Origin: Diphasiastrum complanatum
Taxonomy: Eukaryota; Streptophyta; Lycopodiopsida; Lycopodiales; Lycopodiaceae
Length of the DNA stretch: 64,000 nt
NCBI GenBank assembly: GCA_029204225.1
Contig: CM055100.1
Location: forward strand, 60,173,008-60,237,007
Direction of reading: 5' to 3'
This document shows, piece by piece, positions 25,354-36,316 of this stretch. The notes under the pieces are model-generated. The model was not told the origin of the DNA. It saw nothing but the letters and a program-made list of their open reading frames with translations, and did not search any database. Position 1 is the stretch's first letter. Each line of letters opens with the position of its first letter. The translations under genes and the position numbers were made by a program.

Positions 25354-27324
25354 ATGATCACACCTCCCCCTTCTCCTCGTCCTACTTTTTATCCTCGTAA
25401 TTTTTTGCCCCCTTGTAATGTTGTCTCTAGAACTTTTGCTTATAGAAAGTACATAAAGAGGTTACTTCATTCTGCTATGTCTTTGGGTAAGTTCTCCCTT
25501 GATATGTTTAATAGATACAATCCTAAGAACCTTTTTCGGTTGCTCTATACTTTAGAAAACATGTCTTGTCAAGATCTTGGCATTTCGAATTCTTGCTTTT
25601 ATCAACTTAAAACTCTTTCAAGCTGCTTGTAAAGATTTACTCATCATAATTTTTACTTCGCCTGATCTTGACAGAATTAGTTTGAGCTCTATCCTTAGAA
25701 CACATGAAGTTATGAATGCTCTTCCTCTGTGAAGAAAGTTTGTAATAAGTGGTTTCTTGGAAATATGTTAAAAGTATAGGACAAAAAGCCTTTGATTATG
25801 TTGATATTGGTCGGAATCTTTCAGAAAAGAAAAAGTTGTCTACCCTTGACATCCCTTGTTCTTGTGGTGACTTCTTCTATTTAAGTTGTGTGATCCTTCT
25901 TTAGGTCATATTGTTACTGTAAATACATCAATCCTTTCCTCATCATTTTTGAAAGCTTCCTTTTTTGAAGGCACTAAATTTTGTTCTCCTCTTTCAGTTG
26001 TTAGAATCTATAACTAAGAGTATTAATAAGTTTATTTACCATATTGAAGAATTTTTTAAGGTCCATTTGTTATCAGAACGGAAAGCTAAAGTTCTAAATT
26101 TTGTGACTTTGAATCTGAAATTTGCCTTCTCTATTCCATCTTATAACGCTCATATTTCAGCTTCTATTATCGTAAGTTTCATAAATGTTTTGTCATTTCG
26201 TATGTGGATAAATGCTCAAGCGATTTTGTATCTGTTTGCAAAAATATTTGGTATCATTATTGAACGAAGTCCATTATCCATTGGGAACTTAGAACACTTG
26301 TTTTATTTCAACTAGGAATGTAATAAAAGATCATCAAGGTCTTTGTCATTTTTATAACCTTAATTGTTACCCAGATTTTTCATTGTGTGCTATGTGGAAA
26401 TTTCATAAAGTTCTTAAAAGACCTAGTTTATTGCAATAGCTTATAAAACTATGATAATTGACCTATCTAAGTGGCTAAATAACTGCTTCAAAACCTTGCT
26501 TCCTTCTGTTAATGAGCTTTGGACGAACTTACTTAAGGATGCAAATGTTCTGTAAATTGTAGCTCGATTATAAATGATTTTGTTGGTATAGTAAAAGTAA
26601 TAAAGTTTTTCAACTCTTGTATAAACCTAAGACTTGACGATGCTTTACACTAAAATCAATTTGGAAGATTTGAAGTTTCCTGTTAATAAGCTACTTTGAA
26701 ATGTTTTTAGCAATAAACTAAAGGACACTCAGATGCAAAGCTTTGAAAGTTGAAAAGAGTGTTTTGCATTTTGAGTTCCGTTGGATTGAGAACAAAAATC
26801 AAGATGTTGATTCAAAGAAGAAATGATTTATTGAAATTGTTGATGTTGAAGATATTTGTTCTTGGCTGCACTTTCTATTGGATAACTTGCATATTTCTCT
26901 TGGTGATTCTCTTTTTCAACAAAGGATAGGTGTTCTCATGAGTAATAATTGTGTTGTTCATCTAGCGAACTTTTATCTTCTGTCAAGGATAGGTATTCTC
27001 ATGAGTAATAATTGTGTTGTTCATCTAGCGAACTTTTATCTTCTGTCTTATGAATTTGAATTTCTTGTGGTACAGAGATTAGTTTCTTGTGGTACTTGTC
27101 CCATCTTATTGCATAAATTAACCAATGTTAAAAGATATATTGATGACGTATTTGTTCCTAATCGTCTTGATGTTGGTAGTTTTCTATATAAAGAGACTAA
27201 CATTTTTGGTGGGAGAATTTTGGTAGAAAATATTGGTGTGGGCTTGGTCTCGCAGGTTGGCTTTGGATGTTGTTTCATAGCATCATGTTGTCTAATCTTA
27301 TATTTCGATGGCACTCTTGTATGA
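25354..27324 (+). pseudogene. Decayed reverse transcriptase, probably Penelope-like or related non-LTR class
   Basis: A frame from the ATG at 25354 (92 codons) is followed by broken pieces. Near 25898 a frame reads SLGHIVTVN ... EGTKF, resembling the GHVITGDL ... GPKFR motif of a reverse-transcriptase family common in invertebrates. At about 26866-27160 a frame reads LLDNLHISLGDSLFQQRIG, LMSNNC (MGTNC in active members), LANFYLLSYEFEFL and the catalytic RYIDDVF. These are the core RT blocks in the right order. From family knowledge such RTs are assigned to Penelope-like (Naiad/Chlamys type) or unclassified elements. I could not see a GIY-YIG endonuclease. Many stops and frameshifts show it is dead. 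Class assignment is inference and the RT call is firmer. Confidence 0.6.
26923..27048 (+). repeat. 63-bp in-frame tandem duplication inside the RT
   Basis: Two adjacent 63-bp units (26923-26985 and 26986-27048) differ at one or two bases. They encode the same 21 residues, starting RIG(V/I)LMSNNC and ending YLLS, so a conserved RT block is present twice. Confidence 0.95.
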
Positions 27325-27478
27325 GCATTCTTCTTAACATTCTTGTTCTTTCATAACGACGTAGTAAAAGCATGGTGTGCTTACTTTCTTATAGTATGCA
27401 TGTTTTATTGGCATGAGATGTATATGTTTGATGTTGCTAGCTTGTTCATCCAACTGGCATGACTTGTTTTTTAGTATT

Positions 27479-27660
27479 TGTTAGCTATGTTTTTCACCCA
27501 GATATTTTAAATCAAGTACTCATTGATACTTTCATTTGATGTTCCTAGAGCATTTTTATGTGCACCAATCCTTGGTATTTGGCAACTACGTTCTTCATCC
27601 GTAGTTGAGAAATCAAGTACTCATTGCTACTTTTATTTGGTGTTCCTAGAGCATTGGCAA
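27479..27660. repeat. ~101-bp tandem repeat, two degenerate units
   Basis: The phrase AAATCAAGTACTCATTG followed by ..TACTTT..ATTTG.TGTTCCTAGAGCATT occurs at 27509 and 27610. Surrounding bases also align at this 101-bp offset. No gene. Confidence 0.75.
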
Positions 27661-30360
27661 AATGATATGACGAGCTTGGTATATCCACATTTGTAGCAAT
27701 CTTGCAAGAACATTAATCACGTGTTTTCATTTGGCATTCTAGAAAAGCTTCATGTTGTCATTCAACGGATTACACTCTTCACGTTGGGCTTTGTATTTGA
27801 TAAAAGTACACAAAAGCATCTCTACTAGTACAAAGACGAAAAAACCACTCAAAGAACTTATTACTCCATATTTAACAAAACCAAAAATATGAAGCATGTG
27901 AAATATGTTATATCAACCAATAAACCTAACCAATCCTAACTTATAGAAAGGTCTAAAAATTGCACTTATCATGACTAGTTGTACAATAAAGTTTACAAGA
28001 ATCTTTAGAAGACATACCCCAATGAAACTAGACTTCTCCCAAAACTTCATGACTACCATAGTTGAAACAACCAAGTCACCTCTGTAAATAAAGAACCTCT
28101 CAATATGAAATGATTCAATGGAGCTCAAAGACTTTGTCAAAAAACATGTCTTGCCATGCTTCTGTTGCACCAAATGAATGGCTATGTGAAGCTATCATGC
28201 CAATTGTATCAACCAAGCATGCCATTTAACAAATGTAATAAGGGAGCGGGAAATCTATAAAGCCAAGAAAGTTTAACACTAATAGCAAACATGGCGTAAA
28301 TGCATCCCAAGCTCGTCATCTAGACTAAGAATGCAAGATAGCACTGACATGAACAAATGGATATGGGGATCCTAGGCACTTCATAAGGCCCAAATGTGAA
28401 TCACCATTCCCAAGAAATGGTTTCATGTACATATTCGAAGAGATAGCAGAATGAATAATACCATAGAAATTGTTGCCATAACCCATATCATATGCAATAG
28501 AATTGCTTTGATTTGAAAACATTATAAAGACTAAGAAGCCATTGCAAAACCACTAGAGCATTCGAATGTAGGCTAACCAATAAAGGATCATATATCTTTG
28601 TGAGAATCGTAGCGACAAGAGAAAAAAGTACCTTTGCAAGAACACCTATGAAATCAAGAGGAATCAATTGATTCAGAATATGTGTGTCAGCTACGCATGT
28701 GAATGCTCAATATATTGACGTTGAATTGTGGCTTATGTGCAAGATTTGAATGCTTGGTGTTTATAGAACTCTCATCATGATAATTTTGTGCCTTACAGAT
28801 AGCATTTGGAACCGCAACAAGCATGCACATCGAAGATTGTTAAAATGATGCATTTAAGCACACTTGATCTAGAGTTGTAAGGTCATAAGATCCTCTACAA
28901 AGAATGATACTAAACAAGAAACTTAGCTACAATCAAAACATCATGTGAACTACCTAGTAAACATTTTTCTATTCCATCTTTGTCTCATTTGGAATATAAT
29001 GTAAAAAAGTGAAGTTTAACACCCTATGTGTGTGGGTAATCTATACATAGTTGTGCTTCATCCTTGATCTCGACAGTTGTTAGCGCCTCTATAGAATTTG
29101 TATCACTATGGAATATAAGCATAGTATCACAAAGTCCTTTGAAAAGAGTTTCAAATCATACATGGATTGAGAATCTTAGCTATAAGTGCGCAACCAAGAT
29201 CTAATGGTGGCACATGCTCATTAACCATATGGATACCATGTGGATGTTACGATTTTCATTACGTGTTTGATAATTAAATTGCCTCTTGTATAAACAACCA
29301 CTTCTCTAGGTCATTCCCATCAAATGAACTAGAATAAGAATAATATTAAATGCTAGGAGGCACAATTGAAGGAACATGAGCGACATGAGTAGTAGTAGAA
29401 TGAGCATAACTTGAAGTAGCAGCCGCAACAACCAGACTAGGCATGAGAGAAGACTGTGCTAAAGTAAGTTGCCTTGCAATTATCTTGAGAAATGTTGGAA
29501 TGCAGTTATTATCTGGAGAGTTTCACATGTAAGCATGCATACATTTTAGCAAACAATTAAATTTTGGGGCTTGTAAGGTATTCAAATAATCATGTAGATC
29601 CACAAGTTATTGTGAAAACATAGCCAATTTGATATTGAACTAGAATAATGCCTAGAGTCGCCTCACCAGATAAGAGAGCAATTAGACATATGACCAACAA
29701 CCACTTGGATCGTTTGTGTATCATTGCATTAGTTTATGGAATAATAGTTCTTTAACTTTCAAGCCAACCAATCTCACAACTTAAAAACCAATGATTAACC
29801 CAAAATAAATCCTTAAAAATACTATGTTTAAACTTTGATGTCCATCTTTTATTATAAGTTGAGTTTAATGTGTATCCATCAATATAACTTAAACTTGATG
29901 TCTATCCTTCGAGATAGCTCATTGAGTGATCGAATTCAATCAATCTCCAATTTTTTCATTATTTATAGATTGACGCTTATTATTTGATAAAGCTTAAGTT
30001 TGATGTATATCCATCTATTTATTGGGTTCTATAATTATATGATGATAACAAGCTTAGGACTTTCGAATAGCTCACATTTAATGTCTATCCTTTGATTTTG
30101 GTCTACATCAATTCAAATTGCTCATTCAATTAGGTAGATTGTTATGAAGAAGAACCAACTCTGGTCTGATATAATCAAGGCTGCTCTAGTGCTTTTCCAC
30201 CTCAATCACAGTTAGAAATTCCTCATTGTTTTGATATTTAACTCTTTTCGGTCTGAGTGACCATCCATTTGAAAGTCTTGATCTAGTGGTAGCCAAGTCC
30301 CACCTATTTTCTTAAATCTCTGGTAATGAAAAATCATTGAAGATGTTTCTATCCTACATT
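27661..30360. other. Gene-poor interval
   Basis: Only short unsupported reading frames. The longest, 86 codons on the minus strand at 27913-28173, has no recognisable domain. Between about 29835 and 30090 the phrase TTTGATGTCTATCC or a close variant recurs about five times, suggesting a decayed repeat. Confidence 0.5.
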
Positions 30361-30800
30361 CTATATCTCCATTTGTCTTATTGTCCCAGCTTGATCCATA
30401 AGATCTAATAGAATATCATCTAATAAATCTTTACAAACAAATAAAATTGGTGTCCTTCCGACAATTGTACTTGAGAAGAAATCAACAAACATATAAAATG
30501 AGACATACGATCCGATATTGATCTTCATTGCATTCTTCACATCTAAGAATAGCTTGTATCTAAAGGATTCAGAAATAATACCATCAGGAGTAGGCCACTT
30601 ATCACTTTGAAAACTTGGCAATGGTATCTCTTCAAGCATACCAAAACTCCCATTCCTTTTTGGAATATATTTAGATTCATAAAAGAAGAGACCACTATCT
30701 AAAAGATCCTTTGGACTTCTCCCTCTATATTGCAACTTCCCAACATCAAAGTGAATCACATCCAATATACCTACAAGTGATTGTGTTGGCTCTGTGTGGA
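30361..30800 (-). pseudogene. Fragment of unknown conserved gene family (copy 1)
   Basis: An open minus-strand frame of about 134 codons from 30765, open further upstream to about 30800 but without an ATG. It aligns along its whole length with pieces at 59180-59774. Shared blocks include QS..GI.D.IH.D.G.LQY.G.SPK.LL, P.LP.F.S..W, IS.SFR..L..D and FVDFFS.....RT...F.CKDL. I do not recognise the family. The frame here is uninterrupted, while the other copy is frameshifted. It ends next to a copia primer-binding-site-like sequence at 30826, so it may have been cut by that element. Two diverged copies keeping the same residues argue that the reading frame is a real protein. Confidence 0.55.
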
Positions 30801-30825
30801 AGAATAACTACTATTTGTCCTACAG

Positions 30826-30837
30826 TGGCATCAGAGC
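30826..30837 (+). other. Primer-binding-site-like sequence of copia 2
   Basis: TGGCATCAGAGC, one base from the tRNA-iMet PBS, 168 bp before the copia 2 gag start. An upstream LTR was not delimited. Only a short stretch lies between it and the unknown gene fragment. Confidence 0.5.
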
Positions 30838-31004
30838 TTATAGAACTAAAACTAATATAGTGGTATCAAAGCAAATAGGTTCAAAGCTAATACAATGATA
30901 TCAGAACAAATCAGAGTCGATGTAGTAGTATCATCGCACCCCTCTTAGCATTCTTCATACCTCCATCAGCAAGCCACTATCTGGAGGTTATTCAGAAATA
31001 GAAG

Positions 31005-34000
31005 ATGTCATCAATCAGCAATATTCAGGCTAAGATCACTACGATCTTGGATCCAGGAGGTTCAAACTACTTGATTTGGAAATTAAAGACTTCACTCTTA
31101 TTGAAGGGCAAAGGTCTATAGCAATGGGTAGAACCAATAGAGGAGAAGCCAGTAGCTACTCCTGGCAAAGAACTTCAAAAATGGAGTTTAAAAAATGACA
31201 AAGCTATAGCAATTATTGCGTCTTCAGTGCATGACAATATAATACTAGATCTTACATCAATTTTGAACGCAAAGGATTTATGGGAAGAATTGCAAATCAA
31301 GAATGAGACTTGATCTCCTAATCAAATCATGTTCTTGGAAGACCAATTAACTTACCTACAGTGGGATGGCAAAGACCTGTACACATTTGTGCGAAAGATT
31401 AAAGATCTATTTATTTCCTTGCAGAATTCTGGCACATAAAATACAATTTTAAGGAAAAACAGCTTAGTTATTTTCTTCGAGCCCTACCCAGGTCATACCA
31501 CACAACAAGAACCTTATTGGCGAAAGATGCGACAATGACACCTCAAAAGGCAATAGATGGAGCTAAAGAAGAAGTAGAAGCTCGTGAACTTCTATGACGA
31601 CAATGCTGATTTCGAAATTGCTCTATTTACTCAAAAGAATAAATCTTCTAAGAAGTATAAGTTTAAGAGGGAGTCGTCTAAAAAGAATGAGTCTAAGACA
31701 AATTATCAAAAATATGGAAAACAACAGAAAAATTCTGGTGATAAGGAGATCTGCAATAGTTGCAGAAGATCAGGTCACACAGAAGACAAGTGTTGGTTAA
31801 ATCCAAAGATTGAATGCATTCATTGTCATAAACGGGGTCATGTAGTAGTAGACTGTTATCAAAATCTCGGAAACAAAAAGGAACAGAATCGAAGTGAACC
31901 TTCAGATTCAAACTATGTCGAAGACAAAGTAGAATGCTCTAAAGTAACAGAAGACATGGCAACAAGGAACTCAGCAGTTTATGTTAGTGCTGATCTATGC
32001 TGTTCATCTAATTCAATTCGAGAATTAGTACTTGATTCGGGAGCCACCTCACATTTTGTTTCCTCCAAAAAAATTTGTCTGAGTACAAGAAGACGAACTA
32101 TTAGAGATTCATTATACTTGGAGATGGTTCTAAACATGTGGTTGATGGAGCTGGTGTACTATGGCTAGACACGAATCAGAATGACAAGAAACTGGATGAA
32201 TTTCTCTATGTCCCTACTCTTGATAAAGATCTTCTATTTGTAGCTAAGATAGTCGATACAGACATGTCAGTAACCTTCACAAAGAACTCTTGTAAACTGT
32301 TCGAGGAAGATTCTGATAACCTGGTTGCTAAAGACAATAGAGAAGGAAATTTGTATCACTTGAACATTTGAACAAGAATTGAACAAGCCAATCAAACTCA
32401 GGAATCAACAGATATACTGTGGCACAAGAGGCTATGTCACATGAACATGGAAGCCTTGTACCAAGCCAACAAAAGTCAGAGATTTCAAGGAGTCGAAATC
32501 AAAAGTACAGATATTCAAACTACCTGTGAATCCTATCTTAAAGACAAGATGAGTAGAACACCTTTTAGTAAGGATGTTTATAAAGCAACTAAGGTACTTG
32601 AAATTTTGCATTCAGATATTTGTGGACCATTCAGAGTATTGTTGTTGGGTGATGCAAAGTACTTCATTATGTTTATTGATGACTTTAGCAAGTTCACTGT
32701 GGTATATTTTATTCATACAAAATCTGAAGCTTTCGAGAAATTTGTTGAGTATACGAATTGGGCTGAAAAGCATACATGCAATAAGTTGAAGCAAATTCGC
32801 ACATATCGTGGAGGTGAGTACATTTCCAGCAAATTCAAAGGTTACTGTACTGATTGAGGTATTACGCATACAAGGACTGCATCATACACACCTCAACACA
32901 ATGGAATAGTTGAACGAAAAAATCGTACACTTATGGAAATTGCAAGGTGTATGATGGCTCATGCGAAGGCACCAAAACAGTTGTGGGCAGAAGCAGTGGC
33001 TACATCAAATTATCTTCAAAATCGTATTTCGAAATCTCGGATACCGGATAAAACTCCTCATGAGATATGGTGGAAGTCGAAGCCAAATCTATCACATGTT
33101 CGGACATTCGGATGCGTAGTGTATTTGCACATACCAGATAAGCTGAGAAAGAAACTCGATGAAAAGACAAAACAAGGTTTTCTAGTAGGATTCGAGTTAC
33201 ATTCATCATATTATCTTGTCTACGTACCCGAAACTAGCAAGATAAAAGTTGTTCAAGATGTTAAATTTGATGAGTCGAAATACATAGCAGACAGTGATCT
33301 AGTCGGCTATGAAATTCTCAAAAACTATTATGAGCTACCAACGATGACAGAAGTAAAACAAGCAGAAGATGAAAGAGAATTACCAGATTCAGAGGAAGGC
33401 CAAGATCGAGTACTTGAGAGACTTGAATCGCCAGTTCGAATTCCAAAATCAAACTCAAAACCTGTGGAATCGAACTCGAAACCACCTGTGAGAAGATCTG
33501 ACAGACAATGTGAACCACCAGAAAGGTATGGTCAGGATGTTTTTAATACATTCATCAAATTTTGTGGTTTCTCTAACGAACCTCAAACATTCGAGGAAGT
33601 TGTTGATGGACCAGATAAAGATCACTGGATTCAAGTAATGGAGGACAAAATGTCATTTATGTATAAGAACACACTTGCACCTATTTCTGATAGAAGGAAA
33701 TCAGTCAAATGCAAGTGGATCTACAAGATCAAAATAGGTCCTGATGGATAAAACATCAGATATAATGCAAGGTTAGCTGCTAAAGGATTTTCACAGAAGT
33801 ATGGGATCGACTACACTGATACTTTATCATCGGTAGTCAAATATACATCAATTCGCTTATTATTCACGTATGTAGTGGCTCATAATTTAAAAATCCATAT
33901 TGTGATGAGAAGACTGCTTTCTTGCATGCAGGATTGGAAGAAGATTTATTCATGGACCAACCACTTGGTTTTGTAAGCCAAAAATATCCAGAATATGGAT

Positions 34001-34593
34001 GTCACATGAATAAAAGCATTTATTGTCTGAAACAAGCAACCAGACAATGGTATAGAAAGAAGGACGAAGCACTACGTTCGTTAGGCTTCAAACCTCTATT
34101 TGCTGAGTCAAATGTCTATATCAAGCATGTCCAAAATGAAATAATCATTCTAGCTATCTATGTTGATGACACGCTTATCTTCTCAAGAAGAGGTAAGTTA
34201 ATTTCAGATGTCCAAAGAGATATTTCTGAAATATTCGCTAACCTAGGAGAAGCTAAAATCTGTCTAGGCTTGCAGATCGTGAGAGACTTTAAAGGTGGTA
34301 AGTTGTATCTTCACCAACAAAAGTATACTCAAAAGATCATTGAAGACTTCAACATGCTCGAATGCAAAGGTGTGAACACTCCCATGATACCTGGAACAAT
34401 ACTGAGCAAGGCAGATTGTCCATAGACTCTTGAGGAAGAACAATGAATGGCCAAAACACCCTATCGTAGGTTGATTGGATCATTGTTATATCTAGCAGAC
34501 AACACCAGACCTCATACAGCATTTGCAGTATACAGGCTGAGCCAATATAATCAGAACCCAGGATCGTTGCATTGGAAGTTAGCAAAGAGAATA
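31005..34593 (+). pseudogene. Ty1/copia element 2: gag to partial RNase H
   Basis: The ATG at 31005 begins gag (LDPGGSNYLIWKLK), interrupted by stops near 31120, 31311 and 31437. Two CCHC knuckles lie at about 31755-31860 (CNSCRRSGHTEDKC and CIHCHKRGHVVVDC). The protease has LVLDSGATSHF. Integrase has HSDICGP, YFIMFIDDFSKF and, after a stop at 32858, GIVERKNRT with its Glu. RT is split by a stop near 33750 and a frameshift near 33915, but keeps LAIYVDDTLIF. RNase H stops at 34593, where a TGTTAG-starting LTR-like block begins in mid-codon of the conserved HWKLAKRI segment. Several stops make it inactive. Confidence 0.9.
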
Positions 34594-35514
34594 TGTTAGC
34601 GATATTTCCACACGGAAAATTGGGCTAATATTGAAGCTTAAGTTCGCAATACCTGAAAAAACCGGCATGCAAAACCTGATTATTAGAGAAAAATTGGCAC
34701 AAATTTGCCTTAGAACTGGGTCCCAACCCGTCCTAAAGTGGCTAGACCTCACATGTGTGGAGGATGTTCCCACGTGTGGAGAATTGTAAAGTAAATCAAA
34801 ATGTTTGATATAGGGGTCTCATAGAATTTCATAGTCAAGCATTTAGGTGTAGAATGTTGATAGAGTCAAATTTGGCATAGATAGCAAATTATCCATTTCC
34901 ACTTGTAATGCCACTATTGAGCCAAAATAGAGTAAGAGGCTAAACTCGTGTCAATTAGAGTGTAGACAAGTGTAATGCTTTTGTTTGATGAAGTTTAAGA
35001 GGTCCAATAGGATTTAGAGGTCAAACCATGTATGGTCCAATAGGAATTTGAGGTGTGCTTGAATATAGTCCAATAGAATTAGGAGGTGCATGGATCAATG
35101 GCCCAATAGTATTAAGAGTTGACAAAGTGTGGTCCAATCATAGTAAGCATAGTGGTAGCTCGTGGATCTACTAGTATCATTGTACTCCTCATTTTGGATC
35201 TAATTTGAGATTGAGATTGAGTGGATTTTGAGTGTCATTGAATTTGTAGCTTTCTCTCTCTACTCGAGAGCTCATGATGGTTTTTCTCTCTATACCCGAG
35301 GAGAGCAGCTTGTTTTTACTTAGAATACTTTTGGAACACTTCCCATACGTGTGAGTGAGAGTTGGAAGTGATTGAATGCATGTAGTAGTGTGTTTTTGCC
35401 ATAGAATCAAAGATAGATCTTGAATCTCAATCTAGTCTTGATTTTGGTGCATCTACACACCTTAGGAGAGCACAAGTACATGTAGTGGACAATCCACACA
35501 TGTGAAATTCAACA
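34594..35514 (+). mobile_element. Solo-LTR-like insertion, 921 bp
   Basis: Begins TGTTAGCGATATT and ends AAATTCAACA, with short inverted termini TGTTAG/..CAACA. Its last 120 bp resemble the R-U5 part of the copia LTR at 1833-2064 in order of words (AATCTCAATCTAG, then CACA-GTGAA). No PBS follows, and the flanks (GAATA / GGGCG) are not a target duplication, so the element that owned it has been rearranged. Confidence 0.5.
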
Positions 35515-36316
35515 GGGCGACCCTGCTCCAGGCCTCAGATCATGCTCAAATCGATCCGTAGGTGAGTTAGATCAAGCAAAAATGAACTTGGGGAGGCGCG
35601 GCCGTAGATTGGGAGGTCGCGGACTGTTCGCGCGTGGAACCAGGGTGAAACCATATCGTTTCAGAGTGGGTGGCGCTTACAAGACTCTCCATTAGTGCAC
35701 AAGAGTGCTCATATCCATTGGATAGAGAAGCTACAAGATCAACGACTAAGTTCGTGCTATCCAGAAGGGATTTCCATAGTTGGATCAGAATCAACCATTG
35801 GATGGAGTCTGAAGGGTTGTTGAAGAGGGCCCTGAAGAAATGAAGTGCATTTTGGCCTTCAACTTCAGTAAAAAATTTCATACTGAAATTGGAGTTGGAT
35901 CCCTTCACAAGTGAAGAGTGAAGTTTCTTCAAGGTGAAAAAACGGTTTAAAAACTAGAAAAGTCCCTATTTTTGGGTCCTTTGTCCATTTTGACCCAAAC
36001 GAAAGGCTATAACCTCCAAACGAAGGGCACCCGGACGGTACTCGCAAGTATGGTACAACAAAACAGAGTGATTGTAGTGGAGAAAGTGTTCGGAGTGTGC
36101 CAAAAGTGATTTCACCATTCCACTGGGCACGTTGTTGGGAATTGATGACTGAGTGCATTTCGAAAGGCGACGCCGATTTGGCTTTCAAATTGGTGGAAAA
36201 GCGGCGAGTGGCCTGGTAAGGGAAAAAGTGTAGGTCATTATTTTCAACTTATGACATCATTGTTGGCCTCGACATACTGTTTTTAGCCTACGGCAGAAGT
36301 TTCAAGCAGTTTTGCG
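35515..36316. other. Leader-like region before copia 3, no gene
   Basis: GC-richer than its surroundings at the left end. No PBS of the known type, no LTR copy matching the 3' side of copia 3, and no convincing reading frame. Confidence 0.45.

Noticed and set aside
35865-36188. 107-codon minus-strand ORF
   Set aside because: No domain, no conserved start, and it is antisense to the presumed leader of copia 3.
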